From the NCBI RefSeq assembly GCF_000332095.2, contig NZ_KI913949.1, positions 4,499,328-4,563,327 on the forward strand: 64,000 bases of DNA, read 5' to 3'. This DNA comes from Leptolyngbya sp. PCC 6406. GTDB taxonomy: Bacteria > Cyanobacteriota > Cyanobacteriia > Phormidesmidales > Phormidesmidaceae. The notes beneath the pieces are model-generated. The model worked only from the letters and a program-made list of their open reading frames with translations, had not been told where the DNA came from and did not search any database. A program made the translations under genes and the position numbers. Positions 18,918 to 27,181 of the stretch are shown in pieces (positions within the stretch are counted from its first letter, which is position 1; every line of letters begins with the position of its first letter).

Positions 18918-19667
18918 TTAAGCTTCTTCAGACTGATCCTTGCCGCGCCGAGATACTAGACCCACAGCCCCTAGGACCGCAAAACCCAACACCGCCCCAG
19001 GTTCCGGCACCGTTGCCCCGTTGGCAGTGAGACCGCGCACCACGAAGACCACATCGTTATAGTCGAGATCGCCCCCGCCGATAATATCTTCGAAGCCAAA
19101 CAACAGCCAGTTGGATCCAAAGGCTTCCAGATCATAGGCCACGATATGTTGCAGACCATTGTTGCGAGTGTTAGCGGCAAAGGGATCTGGCCCCAGCAGC
19201 CGTGTGGCATTGGTTTCGTTTTCTCCTCGGCTGTAGCCATTGGAGTTAACAAAGAACTGAATGTTCGTCCCTCGGGAGAATCCCCCCAGGTTGCGGCCTT
19301 CCCCAAGAGCTAGAGGCCCATCGGCATTGCGCAGAATGCTGTTGGGGGAAGACACATCGTTGAACACCATCTCCAAGGGGCCACCATTGGCACTGAAGAG
19401 TAATTGGTTGCGATACCCTGCCCCTTCGTTAATGAAGTACACCTCCAGAGCATCCGCCGCCCCAGACCACATCATTTGGTCTGGCCGGGCGGATTGCAGG
19501 TCAAGTGCGGTGAAGGCTTGGCGCTCCGTTTGGACAAAGGAATTGAAGAAACTCCACTGCTCCGTAGTCAGGGAAATGGCCTGGGCTGCTGACGCAGAAA
19601 GGGTCGCCGCCAGCAATGCAGTGGTAGCTGCTAATCCTTTCAGGCAGGAGATAGTCGAGAATTTCAT
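18918..19667 (-). CDS. PEP-CTERM sorted protein with DUF4114 domain
   Basis: A 249-aa exported protein. The signal peptide spans about residues 1-32, ending SASAAQA. A DUF4114-type domain follows, with an IGGGDLDYNDVVFVV motif at about 200-215. The C-terminus has the PEP-CTERM sorting signal: VPEPGAV, then a hydrophobic helix and the basic tail SRRGKD. In the family, the signal is removed by exosortase and the product is sent to the cell surface or extracellular matrix. No exosortase gene is in the window. ATG 19667 is preferred over the frame start at 19688 because it begins the signal peptide. The upstream 650 bases are AT-rich and may carry its promoter. Confidence 0.88.
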   Translation of the reverse strand: MKFSTISCLKGLAATTALLAATLSASAAQAISLTTEQWSFFNSFVQTERQAFTALDLQSARPDQMMWSGAADALEVYFINEGAGYRNQLLFSANGGPLEMVFNDVSSPNSILRNADGPLALGEGRNLGGFSRGTNIQFFVNSNGYSRGENETNATRLLGPDPFAANTRNNGLQHIVAYDLEAFGSNWLLFGFEDIIGGGDLDYNDVVFVVRGLTANGATVPEPGAVLGFAVLGAVGLVSRRGKDQSEEA

Positions 19668-20326
19668 GGCCACTAATTTACCTTGCAAAAGTTGGATGAA
19701 CAGAATAGAGGGGTAGGAATAATAGATGTAGCTTTACAGATAGAAAAAGCTTAAATATTAATGGATGTACCACCTTCCCCGCTGAATCCAATCTAGTGCT
19801 AGAGATAGAGGTTAGTCGAGAAAAGAAGAGGAATTCATCTAAAGTTTGAATTATTCAGGATTTTTATGAGGCCCTGATAAAAACACTACTCCTTCAGGGT
19901 AATTCCCTAGTATCTAGGGACAGGGCTTTCATCAGTAAGGGATCGGAAGTAATGAGAAAATACTTGCTCCCATGGGATAAATCCCTTGTTCTGCAACGGT
20001 TTAGGGTGAAATAAGCTTACTCTGAAGGAGGGTCAGCAACCCATGATTTTGGGGATTGCCCTTACCGAAAAATAGGTTTTGATTGGGTTAGGTGAAGGAG
20101 TCAATAACTTTCTCCATGACTCCATAAGGAAATATACGGAAGACGCCCTTGGGATTAATCGTTGTTTTTTCGGATATCTGAAATACTCTTTTCCGTAGAA
20201 TCCAGGAAAAAATTGAGAGAGAATCTGTCCTCTTAAGTACCCAGTATAAGAGGAGTTATCCCTCCCCAAAATTGGGGGAAGCAAGGGGGCCAATGCAGCA
20301 TTTTGAGGCAGCAACCGAGATGGGTA
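19668..20326. other. AT-rich intergenic region upstream of the PEP-CTERM gene
   Basis: About 660 bases, clearly lower in GC than the surroundings, contain no convincing gene. A 118-codon frame on the minus strand at 20033-20389 starts inside a MITE and looks like no known protein. Promoter signals for the PEP-CTERM gene are likely here, but I cannot pinpoint them. Confidence 0.5.
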
Positions 20327-20424
20327 TAGCAATTCCCCATTTGATTTCTGAAGACCTACGTGGCGTGGGTTACGCTTCGCTTCACCCACGAAGAGGCGTA
20401 CTCAAAGCTCATGCAAAATCGCTA
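20327..20424. mobile_element. 98-bp MITE-like element (TAGCAAT family), copy 1
   Basis: It begins TAGCAATTCCCCATTTGATT and ends AAAGCTCATGCAAAATCGCTA, with a central inverted repeat (GGGTTACGCTTCGCTT / CACCC). It is closely similar to 21782-21877. A TA dinucleotide precedes the left end, and the right flank has lost its TA. Confidence 0.75.
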
Positions 20425-20597
20425 CAGACACGGTAGCCCTTGGAAAGGGGAGACTAAGGGGACATGCACAGTAGGGGACAGCCCTATGCCCGTGCCGCCC
20501 CCTACAGGTTTAGTTGTGAAGCAAGGATCAGAGAGGCGTGGCTGCACTGAGTCGGGAATGTCCATGCCAGTATTTGCTTGTCCACAGCCCCTAGTAC

Positions 20598-20686
20598 CGC
20601 AGGGCGTAAATCAGTCCACTATTGTCGCACCAGCCCAACCTTTTCCAGTCCCCTCGCCCCCTGGGCTGCTTGTATACACATATTTC
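20598..20686 (+). repeat. Long dispersed repeat (GGCGTAAATC family), copy 1
   Basis: AGGGCGTAAATCAGTCCAC, then TATTGTCGCACCAGCCCAAC and CCAGTCCCCTCGCCCC, ending in a GTATACACA-type end. Related copies lie at 21058, 22806, 23096 and 41786. Confidence 0.75.
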
Positions 20687-20778
20687 TGAAGGGTGCTGAT
20701 GCCCCTGGCACTCCCCCCTTAATCCCCCCTTGTAAGGGACTTGCGTCTAAATAAAGTACCGGAAGCGTTGATCACTGT

Positions 20779-20835
20779 AGGGTGCATAGCGCTAAGGCGC
20801 GGCTTCGCCCACGCGCAGCAATGCACCAATAGGCA
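20779..20835. repeat. GTAGGGTGCATAGCGCTAAGGCG repeat
   Basis: A hairpin-forming repeat with GGTGCAT at one end and ATGCACC at the other. GGCTTCGCCCACGCG sits in the loop arm. A near copy lies at 41686-41746, and simpler versions lie at 26085-26118 and 41445-41560. Nearby, 20700-20760 and 20870-20930 hold the common AATCCCCCCTTGTAAGGG type repeat. Confidence 0.7.
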
Positions 20836-20955
20836 AGGTGGCAATGGGTACCTTATTTTCCTGCGAGTCCCTAAAGGGGGGAAACTCTAGTCCTCCCTCT
20901 TTACAAGGGGGAGTTAGAGTGGGTCAGGCCAGGGTGCACATCAAATAGTGACTTA

Positions 20956-21057
20956 TAGCGGTTCCCTAATGGATGAGGTACAGCTCAACTTGATGGCAAT
21001 TCGGGGAACAAGGGGCTTAAGTCCCTTGCCTGTACTTAACCCGAGTGAGAAGCGCTA
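20956..21057 (-). mobile_element. 102-bp TA-flanked MITE, copy 1
   Basis: The element is 102 bases with ends TAGCGGTTCCC and GAAGCGCTA, flanked on both sides by TA. Its reverse complement matches 35677-35778 at all but three positions. Ends and target site fit elements mobilised by IS630/Tc1-type transposases. Confidence 0.88.
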
Positions 21058-21157
21058 TATGTGTACACTGTAGCCCCCTGGGAGAGGGCTAGGGTGAGGG
21101 GCCGAGTGTGCCACTATAGAACAGCCAGGGTATTTTCGCCGCCCAGTACTAGCTTTT
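21058..21157 (-). repeat. Long dispersed repeat (GGCGTAAATC family), copy 2
   Basis: TGTGTACACTGTAGCCCCCT, then GGGAGAGGGCTAGGGTGAGG and GGCCGAGTGTGCCACTATAG, ending CGCCGCCCAGTACTAGC. It matches 23096-23195 in the same orientation. Confidence 0.75.
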
Positions 21158-21284
21158 AGACAGCCGCTGATGATCGGTCTTTTGACCCAACCAGGGCGAA
21201 CATCCATACCTATGAATTACCGGGGAAGGTCGCTTAGATTAGAGCTGGCTCCCTAGCCCAATCTTTCCGCTGGCGAGGCTGTGG

Positions 21285-21779
21285 ATGGAACGATTTACCC
21301 GGCGCGAAGCGATGATTTTGACCCGCACCAGTGCCAGTCGCTTGGCCTACCTAGCCAAGACGGGCATTGTTATCCCCTATCGATTGGAGCAAGGCAGTAG
21401 AAGCCAGGTGTTTTATTCCTGGGGCCAGATTTTAGAACTGCGTACCATCAATCATTTGCGGCGGCAGACTTCTCTCCAAACCATTCGCAAAATCCTGGCA
21501 TTTTTAGCCGCCCATGGGGATGATCCCTGGCTCCATAACAAGCACTTGATCATTACTGAGGGGGAAGTGACCTGGGTACGGCATGAGGGGCCTAACACCC
21601 AAGGTCAAGAAATAGTACGGGTGGCGGGGCGGACTAATCGCCACGTGGGGCAACTACAACTGCTGACCCTACCCAAAATGGCTGAGATTGTGGCCGACCT
21701 CTGGGAAACAGCCCGCCACTCCCAGGTGATTGACTTTGAGCATTTTAAACAGAGAGCGCGATCGCGCCAAGAAGAGTAA
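21285..21779 (+). CDS. MerR-like helix-turn-helix protein
   Basis: A 164-aa protein. Its first 75 residues look like a MerR-type winged helix: a first helix TRREAMILTRTSASRLAYLA, a wing-like YRLEQGSRSQVFYSWGQ, and then ELRTINHLRRQTSLQTIRKI. The rest (QLQLLTLPKMAEIVADLW) is unassigned. Proteins of this type, often linked to DUF433-like tails, can be transcription factors or antitoxins. No toxin gene follows: a MITE is inserted directly after the stop codon, and another repeat element lies upstream. The start follows CGAGGCTGTGG, a weak ribosome-binding site. It is probably a regulator, target unknown. Confidence 0.65.
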   Translation: MERFTRREAMILTRTSASRLAYLAKTGIVIPYRLEQGSRSQVFYSWGQILELRTINHLRRQTSLQTIRKILAFLAAHGDDPWLHNKHLIITEGEVTWVRHEGPNTQGQEIVRVAGRTNRHVGQLQLLTLPKMAEIVADLWETARHSQVIDFEHFKQRARSRQEE

Positions 21780-21781
21780 TA

Positions 21782-21877
21782 TAGCAATCCCATTTAATTG
21801 TTGAAGATCTTCGTAGCGTGGGTAAAGCGAAGCGTAACCCAGGAAGACACTTGCTCAAAGCTCATGCAGGATCGCTA
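21782..21877. mobile_element. 96-bp MITE-like element (TAGCAAT family), copy 2
   Basis: It has the ends TAGCAATCCCATTT and TGCAGGATCGCTA and is flanked by TA on both sides. It resembles 20327-20424 across its length. The central hairpin arm is in the opposite orientation (GGGTAAAGCGAAGCGTAACC). It sits three bases after the HTH gene stop. Confidence 0.8.
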
Positions 21878-22109
21878 TATCACACACGAATCTATTCGAT
21901 AGACTCGATGGATAGGGGTAAAAGATTTTATGGGTGAAGAGATAATCGTCTATCTATGGATAGAGACAGCACTTTAAGATATGGGCAAAAAGATAGGGAA
22001 ATCCATGATTTATTTCTATCTTGAGGGCGAGATCGAATTCTGGGGCTAGGCATTCTCCAAGTTCAGTTGCTACCGTTAAAAGTGTTTTGAAATGTAGCAA
22101 GAGGAAATT

Positions 22110-22421
22110 ATGGCTCTTCAAACTCCTAGTACCGATACGCGACAGGCTTACCAAGAGAAAGTCAAAGCCCAACTTGATAAAATTAATGCCCAGCTTGATG
22201 AATATCGGGCCAAGGCCGATCAGATGAAGTCGGATGCTGCGGTTTCCTATCACAGCACCCTAGAGGAATTGACGGTTAAGCGCGATGCGGTTCAGGCAAA
22301 GCTAGAGGAATTGCAAAGTTCTGGGGAAACCGCTTGGCAGGAAATTCAAGGGGGCTTTGAGTCAGCTTGGAATGAACTAGCTAAGTCCCTAGAGAAGGCT
22401 ACCAAGCAGTTTGACAGCTAG
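22110..22421 (+). CDS. Small coiled-coil protein
   Basis: A 103-aa, highly charged, almost entirely helical protein. Residues 12-60 form a coiled coil (KVKAQLDKINAQLDEYRAKA), and a shorter helix (residues 65-100) ends the chain. There is no signal peptide or membrane segment. Similar short coiled-coil proteins are common in cyanobacteria and some proteobacteria, but I know no established function. The start is supported by GAGGA seven bases before the ATG. The 230 bases upstream hold a MITE end and an AT-rich promoter-like stretch, so it appears to be a single-gene transcript. Confidence 0.75.
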   Translation: MALQTPSTDTRQAYQEKVKAQLDKINAQLDEYRAKADQMKSDAAVSYHSTLEELTVKRDAVQAKLEELQSSGETAWQEIQGGFESAWNELAKSLEKATKQFDS

Positions 22422-22560
22422 GACCCTGCGGCGTAATTTTACCCCCATTTCGTCGTCGTCATTCCGGGTGAGTCCCGAAGGGGGAGACCCGGAAGCCAGG
22501 GTCATTTGTGCCGTGACACACCCGACATAGATTCCCATGACAACGGGAATAACGGGGATA

Positions 22561-22608
22561 GGTGAACTTAAGCCGAGCAGGGCTAGCCCTGCTCGGCTTA
22601 AGTTCACC
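22561..22608. repeat. Perfect 48-bp palindrome
   Basis: GGTGAACTTAAGCCGAGCAG plus GGCT is followed immediately by its exact reverse complement ending CTTAAGTTCACC. There is no spacer and no mismatch over 48 bases. It lies in a gene-free stretch (22422-23191) between the coiled-coil and SRPBCC genes. A perfect cruciform of this length with no loop is unusual in a bacterial chromosome. Function unknown. Confidence 0.95.
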
Positions 22609-22805
22609 ATCGTTTTTATGAACGGCTGGGATTCCAGTTTGTTGAGCACCGACAGGTCGGTGATGATGACTGTTCGGTTTATTGCCTTAACCGAGAGGAT
22701 GAGTGCAATGGTCCCTTAGAGGAAATCGTGCCCATGATCATTGCAGCGCAAGTTTCTTTCCCTGCAAGGGTTTTCTCGTTAATTGTCCACATGTCCTAGG
22801 GGACT

Positions 22806-22892
22806 CGCAGGGCGTGAATCAGTCCACTATTGCCGCGCCAGCTCAACATGTTCCGGTCCCCTCTCCCAGGGGGCTACTGTGTACACACAAGT
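22806..22892 (+). repeat. Long dispersed repeat (GGCGTAAATC family), copy 3
   Basis: CAGGGCGTGAATCAGTCCAC, then TATTGCCGCGCCAGCTCAAC and CCGGTCCCCTCTCCC, ending CTACTGTGTACACACA. It matches 20598-20686 in the same orientation. Confidence 0.75.
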
Positions 22893-23095
22893 CTTGAAAC
22901 CGTTGCCTAGTGCCTATTTCAGGCATCAGTCAGTTCTCAATAAACCCAGTCTATTGAGAACTGGCAACGAGAAATCAAGGTTCTAGAGCATCAAGATTTT
23001 GAGAAAACGAGCCAGAGATCGATTGTGTATGCAAAATAGCCTCCTGGGAGAAGGGGCTGGGGGATGAGGGAAAGCCCTGGCCGCAAGAGTTTCAG

Positions 23096-23195
23096 GAGTT
23101 ATGTATACACAGTAGCCCAGGGGGAGAGGGCTGGGGTGAGGGGCCGAGGTGTGCCACGATGAAACAGTCAGAGTATTTACGCCGCACAGCACTAG
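23096..23195 (-). repeat. Long dispersed repeat (GGCGTAAATC family), copy 4, supplies a stop codon
   Basis: ATGTATACACAGTAGCCC, GGGAGAGGGCTGGGGTGAGG, GGCCGAGGTGTGCCACGATG and CGCCGCACAGCACTAGC. Its last bases provide the TAG stop of the SRPBCC gene at 23192-23194, so the element defines the end of that protein. Confidence 0.75.
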
Positions 23196-23773
23196 CGTTC
23201 CATTTCCTGGCGGAGGGCGGCCATGGTATCCCGTAATCCCTGCTCAAAGATGCTGAAAAAATAGCCCTGGAACGGCCCCATACTAGCTTTGGCGTAAATA
23301 GATTGCACCAGCAAAGTGGTTGGGGAATTCATAATTGGCTCCAAGGGAACCAGCCGCCAAGCCCCCTCCATCCTGTCCAAGCTCCCCTTGACTAGGCGAT
23401 AGTCAATGCGACGACCTCCTTGATCTGGTCCCGGAGCATCGCGACAGTCCTCTAGGGTCGCAAAGTTCTCCGTGACAATGCGGACCTTAATGGGCATCAC
23501 GCCAATCCAACGGCGATCGCGGCGTTCTACCACAGTACGGCCCCCTTGCCGCTCCAGTACGCGACAGGACAAAACCCCCGGCAAAAACTCCGGGAATCGC
23601 TCATAGTCTGTCAGCACCGACCACACCTGACGAGGTGGTGCTGTCACCAAAGTCCAGACTTGATACTGACCCTCCTGCTCCTTCACGAGCACGACCTCCC
23701 CCTGCCGCAGGAGCAACTGATTTGCCTCGGATAGGGTTGTGATGTAGGGATCCAGAGTGGAGGCGGGAGTCAT
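23192..23773 (-). CDS. SRPBCC (cyclase/dehydrase-like) protein
   Basis: A 193-aa START-like domain protein. The lipid/ligand-binding fold is recognised from VTAPPRQVWSVLTDYERFPE at about residue 43, the following strand FLPGVLSCRVLERQGGRTVV, and the long C-terminal helix. No catalytic residues are known for this group. It is divergent from the PNPOx-like gene at 23824, with 50 bases between the starts, so they share a promoter region. The stop codon falls inside a dispersed repeat, so the last residues may not be ancestral. Confidence 0.8.
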   Translation of the reverse strand: MTPASTLDPYITTLSEANQLLLRQGEVVLVKEQEGQYQVWTLVTAPPRQVWSVLTDYERFPEFLPGVLSCRVLERQGGRTVVERRDRRWIGVMPIKVRIVTENFATLEDCRDAPGPDQGGRRIDYRLVKGSLDRMEGAWRLVPLEPIMNSPTTLLVQSIYAKASMGPFQGYFFSIFEQGLRDTMAALRQEMER

Positions 23774-23823
23774 AGAAGTATTGACTTACACTGCTAACCA
23801 GTACTGTAACGGATGATTGCGCC

Positions 23824-24345
23824 ATGGCTGAGTTTGCGGAGATAGAAGCGGCTTATCGCCAATTTCCAGAACGGGTCCAGAGTTTGATGCTCAGTACCGT
23901 CACCCCCGAGGGCTGGCCCCAGGCCAGCTATGCCCCCTTTGTGCTGAAGCAAAATGGGCGCGATGGTTTCGGACCAGCCTCTGGCCATCGCTGTTTTTAC
24001 ATTTTTGTCAGTGGCCTCTCAAACCATACCGCCAACCTCAAGCACACCCCCCGCGCGGGCATCCTGCTGATTCAGGACGAAGCTGAGACTCAGCAAATCT
24101 TTGCCCGTCAGCGCCTCATGTACGACTGCGAAGCCTTGCTGATCGAGCGCCACGATCCTAACTGGGGCGGCTTGGCAGACTATTTTCAAACCCGTTTTGG
24201 CAACCTCGTCACTATGCTGCGACAACTCCCGGACTTTCAGATCTTTCAGTTGACCCCGAAATCGGGCCGCTTTGTGGTCGGCTTTGGGGCTGCCTACGCG
24301 GTAGACCCTACCAATTGCGATCGCCTCATTCCACTGGAACAGTAG
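23824..24345 (+). CDS. Pyridoxamine 5'-phosphate oxidase-like / HugZ-type protein
   Basis: A 173-aa split-barrel flavin-binding-fold protein. The sequence VQSLMLSTVTPEGWPQASYAPFV at the N-terminus (cited here in part: LMLSTVTPEGWPQASYAPFV) and HRCFYIFVSGLSNHTANL, with GILLIQDEAE, are the family pattern seen in HugZ haem-utilisation proteins. These bind haem or flavin and help release iron from haem. A link to haem is plausible but is not shown by neighbours. The downstream gap (24346-24510) holds CGCTTCGTTCC repeats. Other PNPOx-like activities are possible. Confidence 0.78.
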   Translation: MAEFAEIEAAYRQFPERVQSLMLSTVTPEGWPQASYAPFVLKQNGRDGFGPASGHRCFYIFVSGLSNHTANLKHTPRAGILLIQDEAETQQIFARQRLMYDCEALLIERHDPNWGGLADYFQTRFGNLVTMLRQLPDFQIFQLTPKSGRFVVGFGAAYAVDPTNCDRLIPLEQ

Positions 24346-24510
24346 GGTCGGCCATTCCGCTTCGTTCCCCGCTTCGTTCCCGCCTCTGGGTGGGAACCTC
24401 TCCAGAGGCTCTGCCTCTGACCGTCGAATTTGTCGAATTTGCGGTAAAGCAGCTAGGGAGTCGCCCAGGTATAGCCTGGGTGCGAGTTCTAGAGTTCTAG
24501 ACTGCCAGCC

Positions 24511-25422
24511 TCAAGAAGACGCGCCAGAGCGCTCCATTCGGAGCGCCGAGATTAGTTGAGATAGATCCTCCGCCGTTGCCCTGTAGACCTCGCCACAAAA
24601 ATGACAGGTCGCCTCAGCTCCGTCATCCTGCTCAATCATGTCTTGGAGTTCATCCACCCCCAACATCTTCAGCGCCCCTAGCATTCGACTAGAGGAACAG
24701 GGACAGTGGAACCGCAGCATCTGACTACCGGGGAGAATTTCCAAGCCCAGATCTCCCACCAGGGATTCAAAAATCTGGGGCAGGGTTTTATTCTCCCGCA
24801 ACTGAGGGGTAAAGCCTGAGAGGCAGGACATTCGGGTTTCCAACAGTGTGATTAGCGACTCGTCCTGGGCCGCCTTAGGCATCACCTGGAGCAACATTCC
24901 TCCCGCCGCTGCGACTCCATCTGGCCCCTCCAAGACCCCCAGAACCAAGGCCGATGGCGTCTGTTCTGACATGGCTAGATAGTAGGTCAGGTCTTCTCCG
25001 ATTTCCCCCGACACCAACTCCACTGTGCTGGAGTAGGGGTAGCCATAGCCGACATCCCGCACCACGTACAAGTATCCATTGCGCCCGATCGCCGTGCCTA
25101 CATCCAACTGCCCCTCAGGGGTCAGGGGAACTTCGACGGAGCCGCGATCCACATAGCCCCGAACAGTACCATCCAAGCCCGCATCCACCAGTACGCCCCC
25201 GAGGGGACCATCTCCCCGGATGCGCAGATTCACCCGAGATTCAGGCCGCTTCATACTAGAAGCCAGCAGCAGGCCAGCGCTTAAGGTTCGGCCCAGGGCT
25301 GCCGTCGCCACATAGGAAAGGCCGTGGCGTTGGCGGGCTTCTTGCACTAAGCGTGTCGTCACCACCCCAACAACACGAATGCCCCCTGCGGCTGCGGTTG
25401 CTCGAATGAGTTGATCTGCCAT
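24511..25422 (-). CDS. hslO: Hsp33 redox-regulated chaperone
   Basis: A 303-aa holdase chaperone, inactive when reduced and activated by oxidative unfolding. The N-terminal substrate-binding domain and the zinc switch near the C-terminus are complete: CPC at about residues 240-242 and CHFC at about 268-271 give the four cysteines. The GDGPLGGVLVDAGLDGTVRG motif is also diagnostic. The length is normal. It is a single gene, divergent from the SRPBCC gene at 25598. A TATTGTAGG-type AT-rich stretch in the gap could hold both promoters. Confidence 0.95.
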   Translation of the reverse strand: MADQLIRATAAAGGIRVVGVVTTRLVQEARQRHGLSYVATAALGRTLSAGLLLASSMKRPESRVNLRIRGDGPLGGVLVDAGLDGTVRGYVDRGSVEVPLTPEGQLDVGTAIGRNGYLYVVRDVGYGYPYSSTVELVSGEIGEDLTYYLAMSEQTPSALVLGVLEGPDGVAAAGGMLLQVMPKAAQDESLITLLETRMSCLSGFTPQLRENKTLPQIFESLVGDLGLEILPGSQMLRFHCPCSSSRMLGALKMLGVDELQDMIEQDDGAEATCHFCGEVYRATAEDLSQLISALRMERSGASS

Positions 25423-25597
25423 AGCCCCGCCTAAAGTTTCGTAACGTTATTTGTCACTGTTATTGTAGGGGGTTTGTTTACTTGTGCCCGCCCTAGGTCC
25501 AAATGGTCTAACCCTCAGCGTTTCCCCTGGCATACTGGTAGGCGCGGGGTGGATAGTCTCTCCGTCACGGCAGTTTTCTAGAATCCCCCAGAACCCT

Positions 25598-25984
25598 ATG
25601 CTTGGCACTTTTCAGCAGAGCGCCCTCCGTATTGAGCTAGCGGCAACAGCGTTGGATATTCGAGCCTGTCTATTGGAGCCCCGCCAGTTTCGTCGGTGGC
25701 TTTGGCCTCAGCAGTTTTCCGACGGGCTACCGGATGTGCTGCAACCGGGGCTGGCTTTTTCGAGCCAGTTGGGTCCGGTGCAGATCCAGCATCAGGTGAC
25801 GGACTGCACCCCCCAGCGACTACGACTGGTGATGGCGGGGAGTATTGATGGCTTCCATGAATGGTCTTGGGGCGAGGGCTGGGTGCAGTCTCGCTTGGAG
25901 GGTATTTCTCCCCTACCTCTGAATTTGGCCCAAACCACTAATCTGTGGCGACTGCGGCACTTTCTCGCTACCACGCTGGAGTGA
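25598..25984 (+). CDS. Small SRPBCC-like protein
   Basis: A 128-aa protein. I chose ATG 25598 rather than the frame start at 25484, because the first 38 codons look like untranslated leader and overlap the promoter area of hslO. Strands around IRACLLEPRQFRRWLWPQQF and the C-terminal helix TTNLWRLRHFLATTLE fit an SRPBCC/START-like fold. Function unknown. The gene is followed by a repeat-rich gap. Confidence 0.6.
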   Translation: MLGTFQQSALRIELAATALDIRACLLEPRQFRRWLWPQQFSDGLPDVLQPGLAFSSQLGPVQIQHQVTDCTPQRLRLVMAGSIDGFHEWSWGEGWVQSRLEGISPLPLNLAQTTNLWRLRHFLATTLE

Positions 25985-26271
25985 GCGTAGCGCGGGCTTC
26001 CTTCGACGGAGTTCGTTCGACGGAGCTTGTCGAAGCCTAGTCAAGACTCAAACGTAGGGTTACCCCTGATTGGTAGCACGGCTATCCTGCGGTGCATTGC
26101 TTCGCTAATGCACCCTACGAGAACCTGCGAGTCCCTAAGCTTGTCGAAGCTTAGGCTGCGGCAAGCAGGACGCTTGCGCGACGATGGCAGGGATACTGCC
26201 GCCAAGAACCTGTCCGTCAAGGGGCTCGCTGGTTGGAAACCCCATCCATCTAGATATGCCCAGGGACGGTT
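25985..26271. repeat. Repeat-filled gap (TCGACGGAG, GCTTGTCGAAGC, GTGCATT units)
   Basis: Overlapping short repeats: TTCGACGGAGTTCG / TTCGACGGAGCTTGTCGAAG, a GGTGCATTGCTTCGCTAATG CACC hairpin, the CCTGCGAGTCCCTAA motif and a GCTTGTCGAAGC motif. No gene found. Confidence 0.6.
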
Positions 26272-27051
26272 TTACAAAATCTGAGATAGGAATTTCTGGG
26301 TGCGTTCTTCTTGGGGGTTGTTGAAGAAGGCGTCGGGGGTATTTTCTTCTACGAGAACACCGCCGTCCATCAGTACGACCCGATCCGCTACTTCCCGCGC
26401 AAAGCCGACTTCGTGGGTGACGCAGACCATGGTCATGCCTTCTTTGGCAAGGGTGCGCATGGCATCTAGCACTTCCCGTACCATCTCTGGGTCGAGGGCG
26501 GAAGTGGGTTCGTCAAAGAGCATGACCTTGGGTTGCATGGCGAGGGACCGTGCGATCGCAACTCGTTGTTGTTGTCCCCCTGAAAGCTGTCCAGGGAATT
26601 TGTGAGCCTGTTCCAAAATACCGACTCGATCTAGGAGTTGCATCGCCACCTCTTCTGCCCGAGCCTTGGGCCAGCGGCGGACCCAAATCGGCGCAAGGGT
26701 GACGTTTTGCAGCACTGTTAGGTGGGGAAACAGATTGAACTGCTGGAATACCATTCCCACTTCCCGACGAATGGCCTCAATATTTTTGAGATCGTGGGAA
26801 AGGAGAATGCCATCCACCTCAATGGATCCCTTTTGGTAGGGTTCTAGGGCATTGAAGGTCCGGATGAAGGTGGATTTGCCGGAACCGGACGGCCCCATGA
26901 CCACAAGAACCTCACCTCGATACACCGTTAGGCTAACTCCCTTGAGTACGTTGAAGCCATTGTCGTACCACTTTTCAACGTCCTTTGCGACAATGACGGA
27001 CTCGCCACCAACTGTATCCATAGGAGCAACTTCAGTCTGAAACTGTGTCAT
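26272..27051 (-). CDS. Polar amino acid ABC transporter ATP-binding protein (GlnQ/BgtA-like)
   Basis: A 259-aa cytoplasmic ATPase of the polar amino acid importer group. It has Walker [11 protein letters not shown]-loop [11 protein letters not shown], signature LSGGQQQR, Walker [15 protein letters not shown] and H-loop VTHE. Family members energise uptake of glutamine, glutamate or basic amino acids. No permease or binding protein is adjacent, so it works with components encoded elsewhere, as reported for the Bgt system of Synechocystis. An internal ATG option near residue 11 is possible. A 130-base gap separates it from the RluA-family gene. Confidence 0.9.
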   Translation of the reverse strand: MTQFQTEVAPMDTVGGESVIVAKDVEKWYDNGFNVLKGVSLTVYRGEVLVVMGPSGSGKSTFIRTFNALEPYQKGSIEVDGILLSHDLKNIEAIRREVGMVFQQFNLFPHLTVLQNVTLAPIWVRRWPKARAEEVAMQLLDRVGILEQAHKFPGQLSGGQQQRVAIARSLAMQPKVMLFDEPTSALDPEMVREVLDAMRTLAKEGMTMVCVTHEVGFAREVADRVVLMDGGVLVEENTPDAFFNNPQEERTQKFLSQIL

Positions 27052-27181
27052 GGGTTTGTTCTCAAAATAATAAGTCGAAATGACTTTCTACTGATGGAAT
27101 TTCTCCATATGTGCCCCCAACCTTAAGAGGAGTCGGGGATTCGTACTGTCAACTACTACACGGACACGAAGGTCTGGAACA

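Noticed and set aside
20033-20389. 118-codon minus-strand open frame in the AT-rich gap
   Set aside because: It starts inside a MITE, has no family resemblance or ribosome-binding site, and crosses repeats.
24346-24510. Possible small gene (CGCTTCGTTCC region) after the PNPOx-like gene
   Set aside because: The sequence is a known-looking CGCTTCGTTCC repeat pair and has no coding signal.
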